A stretch of DNA of 64,000 nucleotides from PALSA-610 sp038239145. Its GTDB lineage: Bacteria > Actinomycetota > Acidimicrobiia > IMCC26256 > PALSA-610. Below the pieces are notes generated by a model, which was given only the letters and a program-made list of their open reading frames with translations, had not been told where the DNA came from and ran no database searches. This document shows positions 42,663 to 50,830 of the stretch, piece after piece. The translations under genes were made by a program, and so were the position numbers. Positions within the stretch are counted from its first letter, which is position 1. Each line of letters begins with the position of its first letter. The stretch lies in assembly GCA_038239145.1 (NCBI GenBank), contig JBBSFB010000015.1, positions 1-64,000 on the forward strand, read 5' to 3'.

Positions 42663-43427
42663 TCACGGGTCGAGGAGTGTCGACGACTCCAGGTCGAGGA
42701 AGAGCGTCGCGTGCGGCTGCCGGCGGAGCACCGACGCCGGGCACGCGGTCGAGATCGGGCCGCGCAACGCCTCCCGCACCGCCGGCGCCTTGCGAGCCTC
42801 GGGCACGATCACGAGCACACGGCGGGCGCGCAACAGCGCCGAGATCGTGACGGTGATGGCGTGGGTGGGGACGTCGTCGATCGTCGCGAAGTGTCCTTCG
42901 CCGACCTGCTGGCGGCGCGAGGCTTCGTCGAGCGCGACGACCTTGACCGCGAGCGGGTCGTCGAAGTCGGCGACGGGCGGATCGTTGAACGCCAGGTGCC
43001 CGTTCTCGCCGATCCCGGCGCAACACAGGTCGAGCGGGTGCGCGTCGAGCAGCGCCGCGTAGCGGGCCGCTTCCGCTTTCGCGTCGGGCGCGTCGCCGTT
43101 CAGGTAGTGGAACTCCATCACGGGCAGGTGCGCGGCGACCCGCTCCCGCATGTACCGCTGGAAGCTCGCCGAATGCGACGGCGCCAACCCGACGTACTCG
43201 TCCATGTGGAAACCGCGCACGTGGTCCCATGCGATCCCGGGCAGCTGGATCAACTCGACGAGGAACGCGAGCTGGGAGTTGCCGGTCGCGAGCATGACAT
43301 TTGCCTCGCCCCGATCGACGATGGTGGATCGGATCGTGGCGGCCGCCTCCACCGCTGCGTCGCGGGGCATCTCGTCGACGTCGTCGACGCGCACGGTCAG
43401 CGATTGGAACTCGCGAACGACGCTCAC
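42663..43427 (-). CDS. Glucosamine-6-phosphate deaminase/isomerase-like protein (NagB family)
   Basis: A 254-residue protein from GTG 43427, overlapping the GH4 stop by 4 bp. NagB converts glucosamine 6-phosphate to fructose 6-phosphate and ammonia. FHMDEYVGLAPSHSASFQRY carries the catalytic Asp, and GIGENGHLAFNDPP the catalytic loop with His; the usual GNDGH is here GENGH. That change is seen in NagB-like subfamilies and may alter substrate choice. Its place suggests the operon feeds an amino- or keto-sugar into glycolysis. Confidence 0.9.
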   Translation of the reverse strand: MSVVREFQSLTVRVDDVDEMPRDAAVEAAATIRSTIVDRGEANVMLATGNSQLAFLVELIQLPGIAWDHVRGFHMDEYVGLAPSHSASFQRYMRERVAAHLPVMEFHYLNGDAPDAKAEAARYAALLDAHPLDLCCAGIGENGHLAFNDPPVADFDDPLAVKVVALDEASRRQQVGEGHFATIDDVPTHAITVTISALLRARRVLVIVPEARKAPAVREALRGPISTACPASVLRRQPHATLFLDLESSTLLDP

Positions 43428-44794
43428 GCGAACTGCGGCAACCACCGCGCAGTGGCCGCGAGCATCTCGTCGGTCATCTGCTCGACGTGATCGAAGTCGA
43501 TCCGGCCCGCGAGCGGATCGAGGAGCATCGCCTCGACCACCTTCTCGCGGTCGCCCGAGAGCGCGGCGCCGACCGTCGCCTCCTGGGCGGCGGAAATCCG
43601 ACGCAGCCACTCGGCGAGTACCGGCGGGAGGCGGACCTCGTCCCGCGGGTGCAAGCCCTTCGCGTCGGCAATGCACATGGACTCGACCACGACGTCGGCC
43701 GGGAGGTCGGGGGCCTGACCCGTGTTCGGGAGATTGAGTGGGAACGCGTGCGCCCGATCTCGTAGCAACGAGTCGATCAGCGGGGCAACCATCTCACCGG
43801 ACGGCACCCGCGACACTTCGTTCGCGGCGCGCATCTTCGCGAGCGTTTCCTTGTGGCTCCCGGCGTCACCTTCGCGGTCTTCGATCGTGGTGAGCTTCAC
43901 ACCCCAGCGTTTGCCCCATTCCGACTCCTCGGTGAGGAAGCCGGGGAAGAACTCGACGAGATGACGGTCGCCGGCGCCGGGCAGCACCCCGAAGCGTTCG
44001 AAGAGCGCGAACTTCACCTGGTGGTGGTCGAGGATGTCGCGCTTGGTCACCCCGCCTGCGAACGCGGCGGCTTCCTTCCCCAGACCCGCGGGCAGCTTCA
44101 CGGGTTGCGCGCCGAGGCCGTCGGGATCCGCGAGGAGCGCGCGGAGCTGCTCGAACCCGTCTTCCCCGTTGACCCGCATCGACGTGAAGATCGGGAGGTG
44201 GTTCACGCCGACCAGCTCGAAGTCGAGATCGAGGAAGCTCGCGTCGAGCAGGAGCGAGAGTGCAAACTGCGCGCCGGCGATCTCGTGACAGAGCCCGACC
44301 GTCTTGATGCTCGTCTCGTGCGTCATCGAGCGGCACAAGGTGGTCATCGGGTTGGTGATGTTGAGCATCCACGCGTCGGGACAAAGCTCTTCCATGCTGC
44401 GCGCGATGCCGACCAATACCGGGATGTTGCGCAGCGCGCGCATGACTCCGCCGGGTCCGACCGAGTCGCCGACCGATTGCTTGATGCCGTGCCGAGCCGG
44501 GATCTCGAGGTCGAAGCGCATGCTCTCGAAACCACCGGTCGAGATCGTCACCACGACGTAGTCGGCGCCCGCGAGCGCGGCGCGCTGGTCGGTCGTGGTC
44601 GAGACGGTCATGCCAATGCCCGCGAGACCGACCACGTGCTTCACGAAGTCGGCCATCGGCTCGAGCGGCGCCGGGTCGATGTCCTGTAGCACGATCTCGG
44701 CATCGGCGAGCGACTGCGTGTTGACGAGGTCGACCAGCAGCTTGGGAACCCACTGGTAGCTGCCGCCACCGATGATGACGATCCGCGATGCCAT
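43424..44794 (-). CDS. GH4-family NAD-dependent glycosidase, CHEI type
   Basis: A 456-residue glycoside hydrolase of family 4, which cleaves by transient oxidation at C3 with NAD and a divalent metal. The NAD site is IVIIGGGSYQWVPKLL (5-20). The metal ligands are Cys169 in CHEI and His199 in GVNH. The CHE-type motif is associated with alpha-glucosidase-like members. ATG 44794 is chosen over an in-frame start 36 bp upstream since the Rossmann strand follows directly. It is 11 bp after the second GH4 gene and overlaps the NagB-like gene. Confidence 0.92.
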   Translation of the reverse strand: MASRIVIIGGGSYQWVPKLLVDLVNTQSLADAEIVLQDIDPAPLEPMADFVKHVVGLAGIGMTVSTTTDQRAALAGADYVVVTISTGGFESMRFDLEIPARHGIKQSVGDSVGPGGVMRALRNIPVLVGIARSMEELCPDAWMLNITNPMTTLCRSMTHETSIKTVGLCHEIAGAQFALSLLLDASFLDLDFELVGVNHLPIFTSMRVNGEDGFEQLRALLADPDGLGAQPVKLPAGLGKEAAAFAGGVTKRDILDHHQVKFALFERFGVLPGAGDRHLVEFFPGFLTEESEWGKRWGVKLTTIEDREGDAGSHKETLAKMRAANEVSRVPSGEMVAPLIDSLLRDRAHAFPLNLPNTGQAPDLPADVVVESMCIADAKGLHPRDEVRLPPVLAEWLRRISAAQEATVGAALSGDREKVVEAMLLDPLAGRIDFDHVEQMTDEMLAATARWLPQFA

Positions 44795-44805
44795 GGCGGC
44801 CGATC

Positions 44806-46188
44806 CTACGCGTCGAACTGGGGAAGCCAACGAGCCGTTGCGCCCAGCATGTCGTCGGTCATCTCGATGACCTTCTCGTACGGGAGTTGTGCTGCGATCG
44901 GGTCGGCGAGCATCGCTTCCAACACGAGCTCACGGTCACCGGCAACTGCAGCCTCGACCGTCCATTCCTGCACCACGTTGATGCGCCGGAGGAACTCACC
45001 CATGATCCCGGGAACGGTCGTCTTGTCGCGGCCCCGTATCCCGGTGCTGTCGGCGATGCCCATGATCTCGACGACCGCGTCGTCATCGAGGTTCGTCACG
45101 TTGCCGTCGTTCGGGAGGTTCACCGGGAGGTGTTGCGGTTTGCCGGTGACCATGCCGTCGAGCAGCTGCGCGACGAGCTCACCGGACGGCATCCGGGTGA
45201 CGTCGGGCGCGTCCCGCATCTCCTCGTAGTACTCGACGTCCTCGGCCGCGTCGGCCCGATGGCCCGACATGCCGTAGTGATGCACGCGCCAATCACTGCC
45301 GTAGTCGTTTCCCGGTTGCACGAACCCGGGCATGAACTCGACCGAGTGGTGGTCGCCGGAACCTACGAGCACGCCGAACCGCCGGAACAACTCGAAGCGC
45401 ACCCGGTTGTTCTCGATGACGTCGAGCTTGGTCCAGTACTCGGCCGGCGAGACCTTCACCCAACCCGCCTTCTCGGGCGGATCCATCCAGATCGGCTCCG
45501 TCGCGGCGCGCTCGGGATCGTTCAGCAGCGCGTGCAGGCGGACGAACGCGTCGTCCTCGCCCTTAACCTTCAACGAGGTGGCGAGCGGATAGTGGTTCAC
45601 GCCGCCCAGGATCGGGTCGACCTCGTTCATCCCGCTGTCGAACAGCAGGCTCAGTATCCACGAGCACCCGACCCACTCGTTGCAGAGACCGACCGACTTG
45701 ACGTTGGTCTCGCGCGTCACCGAGCGACATAGCGCGGTAAGAGGGTTGGTGACGTTGATCAACCACGCGTCGGGAGCGACCGCTTCGATGTCGCGGGCGA
45801 TGTCGAGCAGCACCGGGATGCTGCGGAGGGCCCGGAGGATGCCACCGGGGCCGACGCTGTCGCCGATGGGCTGGCGGATCCCGTACCGCTGGGGGATCTC
45901 GATGTCGTGTTGCATCGAGTCGAACCCGCCGACCGAAAACGCACTGATCACGTAGTCGGCGCCCGCGAGCGCCCGGCGCCGGTTGCCCTCGGCCTCCACC
46001 TTCAACTCGATGCCGCGCCGTTTCGCGATCTCGGCGCCGAGGTCCTGCATGATCAGCATGCGTTCGGTGTCGAGATCGTGCAGCACAACATGTGCGTCGT
46101 TCAGCGACGGGGTGTTGGCAAAGTCGGTCAGCAGTCGCGGGGCCCAGTGGTAACTCCCGCCGCCGACAACACTGATGTTCGCGCCCAT
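44806..46188 (-). CDS. GH4-family NAD-dependent glycosidase, CNEW variant
   Basis: A 460-residue paralogue of the neighbouring GH4 enzyme. ISVVGGGSYHWAPRLL binds NAD, and GVNH (His199) is kept, but the subtype motif reads Cys169-Asn-Glu-Trp (GLCNEWVGC) in place of CHE. Asn after the Cys occurs in GH4 6-phospho-glucosidases, but the following Glu-Trp is unlike the CNVP or CHEV forms. Substrate preference is therefore uncertain. The two GH4 genes diverge enough to suggest distinct substrates in one pathway. Confidence 0.92.
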   Translation of the reverse strand: MGANISVVGGGSYHWAPRLLTDFANTPSLNDAHVVLHDLDTERMLIMQDLGAEIAKRRGIELKVEAEGNRRRALAGADYVISAFSVGGFDSMQHDIEIPQRYGIRQPIGDSVGPGGILRALRSIPVLLDIARDIEAVAPDAWLINVTNPLTALCRSVTRETNVKSVGLCNEWVGCSWILSLLFDSGMNEVDPILGGVNHYPLATSLKVKGEDDAFVRLHALLNDPERAATEPIWMDPPEKAGWVKVSPAEYWTKLDVIENNRVRFELFRRFGVLVGSGDHHSVEFMPGFVQPGNDYGSDWRVHHYGMSGHRADAAEDVEYYEEMRDAPDVTRMPSGELVAQLLDGMVTGKPQHLPVNLPNDGNVTNLDDDAVVEIMGIADSTGIRGRDKTTVPGIMGEFLRRINVVQEWTVEAAVAGDRELVLEAMLADPIAAQLPYEKVIEMTDDMLGATARWLPQFDA

Positions 46189-46238
46189 GCGCGGAGCCTA
46201 CGAGCGAACGGCTCCGGCGGGCGACCCCGCGGCGCCCG

Positions 46239-46706
46239 TCAGTCGGTGAGCGCGACCTCGATCTCGATCTCGACCGCGCCGCCGCGCGGCAACGCGGCCA
46301 CACCGATAGCCGAGCGGGTGTGCCGGCCCGCGTCGCCGAACACGTCGAACAGCAACTTGCTCGCACCGTCGACGACGGCCGGCTGCTGCTCGAACCCGGG
46401 CGCGGACGCCACGAACCCGAGCACCGTGAGTACGCGGGAGATGCGATCGAGCGACCCGAGCCCGGCCCGCAGCACCGAGAGCGCGTTCAGCGCGCACCAA
46501 CGAGCGGCCTCCGCGCCCTGCTCGACGGAGAGGTTCGTGCCGAGCACGCCCGGATGCACCAGCTGGCCGTCGTGATCGCGAGGAAGTTGGCCCGAGGTGC
46601 GGGCGCGGTCGCCGTGCACGATCATCGCGTCGAGCGGATCGTGCGGTGGGTACGGCCCGGGCAACTCCAGACCCAACGCGAGCAGACAGTCGTCGATCGT
46701 GCTCAC
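46239..46706 (-). CDS. RidA/YjgF-family protein
   Basis: A 155-residue protein from GTG 46706, overlapping the hydrolase stop by 4 bp. RidA proteins hydrolyse reactive enamine/imine intermediates. ARTSGQLP near the start and RSAIGVAALPRGGAVEIEIEVAL at the end are the usual family blocks, the Arg being the substrate ligand. In an operon with a NagB-like deaminase it may clear imines formed in amino-sugar turnover. Confidence 0.88.
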   Translation of the reverse strand: MSTIDDCLLALGLELPGPYPPHDPLDAMIVHGDRARTSGQLPRDHDGQLVHPGVLGTNLSVEQGAEAARWCALNALSVLRAGLGSLDRISRVLTVLGFVASAPGFEQQPAVVDGASKLLFDVFGDAGRHTRSAIGVAALPRGGAVEIEIEVALTD

Positions 46707-47701
46707 AGCCACCTCTCCAAGAAGGCTGGGACGGTGCTGCCGTACCAGCGGTGATCGCCCTCGAACACGTCGTGTACGAGCGCTTCGTCGGGTGCACCCA
46801 GGCGCGCGTAGAGCGGCCGCAACCGGTCGACGGTCTCGCGCGCAGCGGTCGCGGGGAAGATCGGGTCCTGGTCGCCCGACTCCGCAAGCAGCGGACGGGG
46901 CGCGATGAGTGCGGCGATGTCGAGGTGCTCGATCGCGCCGAGCTGACCCGGCATTATCTGCGACCCGCACATGTTCCACGGCACCGTGTGCGCGGCCCGC
47001 CACGACGCCAGGTAGCCGGAAATCACGGCGACGCGCACGCGCTCGTCGAGAGCGGCGAGGAAGAGCGTGCACGTGCCGCCGTACGACAAGCCGGCCGCGG
47101 CGACACGATCGGGATCGACCAGCGGGTGCGCGCACAACACGTCGAGTGACTTCGAGAGATCCCAGAGGTTGCGCTCGAGCGGCACGACTCCGGCCATCGT
47201 GGCGCAGACCAGATCCCAGTCGCAGTGGTACTTCTCGTCGGGCATCCAGTCGCGGCGTTCGCCGAACCCGCGCAGATCCGGCGCGAGCACGACGTAGCCC
47301 AGCAACGCGAGCGCGTGCGCGTAGTCGTCGCCGGGACCGCCGGGCTCGATACCGCAGACGTACGACTTCCCCGGGCCGTGACCATGGATCGCGAGCACCG
47401 CAGGACCGGGCGCAGCCTCTCGACGCGCGTGGGGAACCAGGAGGTACGCCGGCACCGACATGGTGTCCTCGACGTCGAACACGATCCGCGACCTGGCGTA
47501 TTCACCGCAGTCGATCTCTTCGGTCGTCTCGAGGTCGAGGGGAACCGGGGTCGGGTGCGCGCCCAGCCGGGCGTCGAGCTCGGCGCGCGTGCGCGCTCGC
47601 CATACGTCGTCGTCGGTCGGTGGCGATTGCTCCGCGGCGGCCACCCGCTCCAGGTGCAGGCGCCAGTACGCCCAGTTGGAGAAATTCCGGGCGCCGCTCA
47701 C
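46703..47701 (-). CDS. Alpha/beta hydrolase (acetyl-xylan-esterase/dienelactone type)
   Basis: About 332 residues from GTG 47701. The oxyanion region AVLAIHGHGPGKS and the nucleophile elbow GLSYGGT (Ser) are clear; the acid/His parts lie in LLAESGDQDPIFP and VFEGDHRW. The long N-terminal extension and lid (WNMCGSQIMPG) match deacetylase-type esterases of the AB hydrolase superfamily. It may remove acyl groups from sugar substrates before GH4 action. Both ends overlap neighbours by 4 bp. Confidence 0.88.
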   Translation of the reverse strand: MSGARNFSNWAYWRLHLERVAAAEQSPPTDDDVWRARTRAELDARLGAHPTPVPLDLETTEEIDCGEYARSRIVFDVEDTMSVPAYLLVPHARREAAPGPAVLAIHGHGPGKSYVCGIEPGGPGDDYAHALALLGYVVLAPDLRGFGERRDWMPDEKYHCDWDLVCATMAGVVPLERNLWDLSKSLDVLCAHPLVDPDRVAAAGLSYGGTCTLFLAALDERVRVAVISGYLASWRAAHTVPWNMCGSQIMPGQLGAIEHLDIAALIAPRPLLAESGDQDPIFPATAARETVDRLRPLYARLGAPDEALVHDVFEGDHRWYGSTVPAFLERWL

Positions 47702-48393
47702 GCCGATTCGCCGAGCGCCCATCCGAGTCCGCCCGAAAGATGGCGCAGGTACGCCGGCGACTCCCAGGCCGACGGGAAGTGACCCAGGCTCGTCGAGAAC
47801 ACGCGCCCGTTTCCCTCGGAGAAGCACCACGCCAGCGGGAACCCGAACGTCTGCTGCACTGCACCGCCGGCGCTGAGGTCGAGCTCGCCGTCGCGCACGC
47901 GCAACAGCACCTGGGCGTCGGGGCGCAGGTCGCGGAATTGATACACCTCGTCGCGCCAGCTCCATTCCGCGCCGAGATGAGCGACCGCGGGGTGCGTGGG
48001 GTCGAGCACGTCGGCGACGAACGTCTGCGTCCACGGATGCCCGTTGAACCGGGCGCCGACGATCGCGCCGTACTCGTCCCATCCGTAACAGGAATCGGTC
48101 GCGGAATGGATCGCGCACACGCTCAGGTTCCCGGAGCGCAGGCGTTCGAGGATCACGTTCTGTTGCTCGACGCTCCAGGGCGTCTCACCGATCGTGAAGA
48201 GCGCGAGCGCACGCGCGGCGCGGATCTGGTCGGCGGTGATCTCGCGCACGTCGTCGACGCGGACGCCGCGCAGGCCGTGCATCTCCGCCACCTGATCCAC
48301 TCCGACCGCGGCTTGGTCGAGGACGCCGTGCACGCCCGCGGGACCGTCGTGGTAGGGCGAGACCTGGGTCACGAACAGCAGCGGGTCAGGCAT
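47698..48393 (-). CDS. ThuA-like protein (trehalose-utilization/GATase-like fold)
   Basis: About 231 residues from ATG 48393. LLFVTQVSPYHDGPAGVHGVLD, IGETPWSVEQQNVILERLRSG, AIHSATDSCYGWDEY and GRVFSTSLGHFPSAWESPAYL follow ThuA domains closely; the AIHSA turn and the final LGH motif are typical. ThuA proteins belong to keto-sugar catabolism in several bacteria. It is the first gene of the eight-gene sugar operon, divergent from a 6PGDH-like dehydrogenase across 34 bp, which must hold both promoters. Confidence 0.85.
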   Translation of the reverse strand: MPDPLLFVTQVSPYHDGPAGVHGVLDQAAVGVDQVAEMHGLRGVRVDDVREITADQIRAARALALFTIGETPWSVEQQNVILERLRSGNLSVCAIHSATDSCYGWDEYGAIVGARFNGHPWTQTFVADVLDPTHPAVAHLGAEWSWRDEVYQFRDLRPDAQVLLRVRDGELDLSAGGAVQQTFGFPLAWCFSEGNGRVFSTSLGHFPSAWESPAYLRHLSGGLGWALGESA

Positions 48394-48427
48394 GACGCGG
48401 CAAGGTATCGCAGTAGCGTTGCCGCTC

Positions 48428-49315
48428 ATGGAGATCGGATTCATCGGCCTCGGCGCGATGGGCTTGCCCATGACCCGTCACCTGCTGGCTGCAGGCCACA
48501 ATGTCACGGTCGCGTCACGCAGCCAACCACCGATCGACGCCGCGGTAGCAGCCGGCGCGCGTGTCGGCGCGGGCCCGCACGCGGTCGTTGCTGCGAGCGA
48601 GATCACGATCCTGTGCGTGCCCGATTCACCCGACGTGGTCGGTGTGATCGATGCCGCCCTTCCCGCGCTACGGGCGGGCAAGATCGTGATCGACACGTCG
48701 ACGATCGACCCCGAGGTGGAACGGGCCCAACACGCCCGGGTCACCGCCGCCGGCGCCGCGTACCTCGACGCGCCGTTGTCGGGAGGAACCGTCGGCGCGG
48801 AGCGGGGCACGCTCACTGTGATGGTCGGCGGCGACGCGATGGTGCTCGACTCCGCGCGTCCGGCACTCGACCCCTTCGCCGGGCTGGTGGTGCATGCGGG
48901 CGGTCCCGGTTTCGGCCAGATCGTCAAGCTGTGCAATCAGCTCGTCTACGCGGCGCAGATGCTCGCTGTCTCCGAGGCCTGTGTGCTCGCGGTGAGGGAA
49001 GGGGTCGACCTCACGGTGGTCCACGAGGTGCTGACTCACTCGACCGGCGACTGCACCGCGATCCGCACCCGCATCCCCTTCGCCGGCGTCCGTCCCGATA
49101 CCCCGGCATCGAACGGTTGGAAGCCGGGCTTCATGACCGCGCTGATGGCGAAGGACATCGACCTCGTCGTGCGGGAGTCGGCCCGGGCCGGCGCGCCCGC
49201 CTCGAGCGCGGAGCTGGTCGCGCCCGTGCTCGCGGCTGCGGTCGAGGCCGGCTACGGCCGGGAAGACTTCTCCGCGCTCGGCAAGGTCGTCCGCCGGCGC
49301 GCCGGCCTCGCCTGA
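48428..49315 (+). CDS. 3-hydroxyisobutyrate dehydrogenase-like (6PGDH-family) oxidoreductase
   Basis: A 295-residue NAD(P)-dependent beta-hydroxyacid dehydrogenase. EIGFIGLGAMGLPMTRHL (2-19) binds the cofactor, DAPLSGGTVGAERGTL is the substrate loop, and Lys in GQIVKLCNQL is the catalytic base. Members reduce or oxidise 3-hydroxyisobutyrate, tartronate semialdehyde or related acids. ATG 48428 is favoured over an upstream in-frame start. It is divergent from ThuA and may act in the same sugar-acid pathway. Confidence 0.92.
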   Translation: MEIGFIGLGAMGLPMTRHLLAAGHNVTVASRSQPPIDAAVAAGARVGAGPHAVVAASEITILCVPDSPDVVGVIDAALPALRAGKIVIDTSTIDPEVERAQHARVTAAGAAYLDAPLSGGTVGAERGTLTVMVGGDAMVLDSARPALDPFAGLVVHAGGPGFGQIVKLCNQLVYAAQMLAVSEACVLAVREGVDLTVVHEVLTHSTGDCTAIRTRIPFAGVRPDTPASNGWKPGFMTALMAKDIDLVVRESARAGAPASSAELVAPVLAAAVEAGYGREDFSALGKVVRRRAGLA

Positions 49316-49482
49316 CACGTCTGCACGCCCGCGGTCACGAATCCCGACGGGGGCGCCGCGCCGCACCCGGCTCCTCGACGACCCCGGCGGCATCCCGAGC
49401 TCGTTTCCATTCGACGTGGAACCCCGGGTCTTCGACGTCGTAGCGCCGGACGAGCGCCGCCATCGCGACGCTACCGATCTCC

Positions 49483-49731
49483 TTACCCATGATCCCCATG
49501 AAGTCGTTGCGCGCTTGCCTGCTTCGCCATTCCTGAGCGGGCGCGGGCACCGCTTGCGCCCGTTTCGTCCGAGCTTCGAAAGCGGGCGGCATCGCCAGCT
49601 GCGGCCGAGAGCACCTGAATCGAGAACGCGTTCAACGACACTCCCGCCGCCGACGCAGCGCGACGAAGGCTTTCACGCAGCTGCGGTGACATTCGTAGAT
49701 GCACCGAGGCGGGCTCTCGATCGCGTCGCAT
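49483..49731 (-). CDS. Ribbon-helix-helix DNA-binding protein, possibly frameshifted
   Basis: From the start at 49731, ASVHLRMSPQLRESLRRAASAAGVSLNAF is a good Arc/HicB-type ribbon-helix-helix. In this frame the remainder (from about FRSSDETG) is Ser/Ala-rich. In the adjacent frame the reading AFEARTKRAQAVPAP continues to 49335 with a more ordered stretch, FMGIMGKEIGSVAMAALVRRYD. Removing one base from the CCC at 49584-49586 would join both into one protein of about 131 residues. So either the gene is frameshifted or the tail is short. It faces a 12-bp repeat that could be its operator. Confidence 0.55.
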   Translation of the reverse strand: MRRDREPASVHLRMSPQLRESLRRAASAAGVSLNAFSIQVLSAAAGDAARFRSSDETGASGARARSGMAKQASAQRLHGDHG

Positions 49732-49778
49732 CGACGGAAGCTACGGGCGGGGTGAGACAGGCACGCCCACGAAAACGA

Positions 49779-49838
49779 CGTGGTCCCGCCGGCGGGCCCG
49801 CCCGTGGTACCGCCCGTGGTCCCGCCGGCGGTACCACT
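49779..49838. repeat. 12-bp tandem repeat between divergent genes
   Basis: Five 12-bp units start at 49779, 49791, 49803, 49815 and 49827, with forms CGTGGTCCCGCC, GGCGGGCCCGCC, CGTGGTACCGCC, CGTGGTCCCGCC and GGCGGTACCACT. A 17-bp stretch is identical at 49779-49795 and 49815-49831. The array is 48 bp upstream of the ribbon-helix-helix start and 158 bp upstream of the first ferritin-like gene, so it may be an operator array. Confidence 0.6.
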
Positions 49839-49996
49839 CGAATTTGGTGGGCCCTCTGCGAACGGCCGGCTCGAGGGCGCCGTCGCAACGAGTACGTAGG
49901 AACTACTGAGACCGAGATTCTTGAACGGTCGTCATCCGGAAACCCGGGCCGCTCCGAAGTACGGGAGTTCGCGTTCCGAGAGACCCGGAGGAACTT

Positions 49997-50830
49997 ATGA
50001 GTATCGACGAACGAGCGATCGGCTCGCTGATCGAGGAATCGAAGGATCTGCACAGCGATTCGATGCACACGACCCGCGCATCGCTGCAGGAGCTGGTCGA
50101 AGTCGGGCGAGAAGACGCCACCGACCGAGCCGAGCGCCACCCGTCCACGGAGGAGCGCAACGCGCTGCTCCGCCACGGCATCGGAGGGGGTAAGGCCCTC
50201 GCCGCGATCGGCGCCGGTGGCGCACTGCTCGCGCTGATGGCCCGACCTGCGTTCGCCGACCAGAGTGCCGACGTGCAGATGCTGCAGACGGCGACGTCGA
50301 TCGAGATCCTCGCGGTCGCCACGTACACCGCGGCCCTCGGCCTGTCGTTCGCAGGCTCGTTGCCGAAGGTCGTGCAGACGTTCGCCACGACCACGAAGCA
50401 ACAGCACATGGATCACATGTCGGCATTCGCCGCCGCCACCAAGGCGCTCGGCGGTACCGCCCAGACCAGTCCCGACCCGGTTTTGCTCGACGTGGTCAAC
50501 AAGGCCAAGCCCGGTCTCACCGGTGCGGTCCCGTTGGTCGAGCTCGCAATCACACTCGAGATGGGCGCGGCCGAGACATACGTCGCCTTCGTGACGACGT
50601 TGTCCGACAAGAACGCACGCAACACGACAGCCAGCATCATGGGCGTCGAGGCCCAGCACGTCGCGGTGTTGAACGCGGTCAAGGCGCTCGTTGCCGCCGG
50701 ACACCCCGAGTACATCACCCTCCCCCCGCCGGCGGCGAAGTTGCCCGCGGCGGCGGGCAGCGTCGGATTCCCCGACGCGTTCTACCCCTACGACATGGCC
50801 CGTCCGGCCGCTGAAGGAGCCGTCAAATGA
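49997..50830 (+). CDS. Ferritin-like domain protein, exported
   Basis: A 277-residue protein with a GGAGGAACTT ribosome site before ATG 49997. After a charged N-terminal segment (1-60) a hydrophobic stretch ALAAIGAGGALLALMARPAFA ends in an AFA-D site, so it is probably exported by an internal signal. The rest is a four-helix ferritin-like bundle: SIEILAVATYTAAL, TTTKQQHMDHMSAF, VELAITLEMGAAETYVAF and SIMGVEAQHVAVLNAV carry Glu/His at metal-like positions. It may store or oxidise iron, or protect the surface from peroxides. It overlaps the next gene by 4 bp. Confidence 0.86.
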   Translation: MSIDERAIGSLIEESKDLHSDSMHTTRASLQELVEVGREDATDRAERHPSTEERNALLRHGIGGGKALAAIGAGGALLALMARPAFADQSADVQMLQTATSIEILAVATYTAALGLSFAGSLPKVVQTFATTTKQQHMDHMSAFAAATKALGGTAQTSPDPVLLDVVNKAKPGLTGAVPLVELAITLEMGAAETYVAFVTTLSDKNARNTTASIMGVEAQHVAVLNAVKALVAAGHPEYITLPPPAAKLPAAAGSVGFPDAFYPYDMARPAAEGAVK

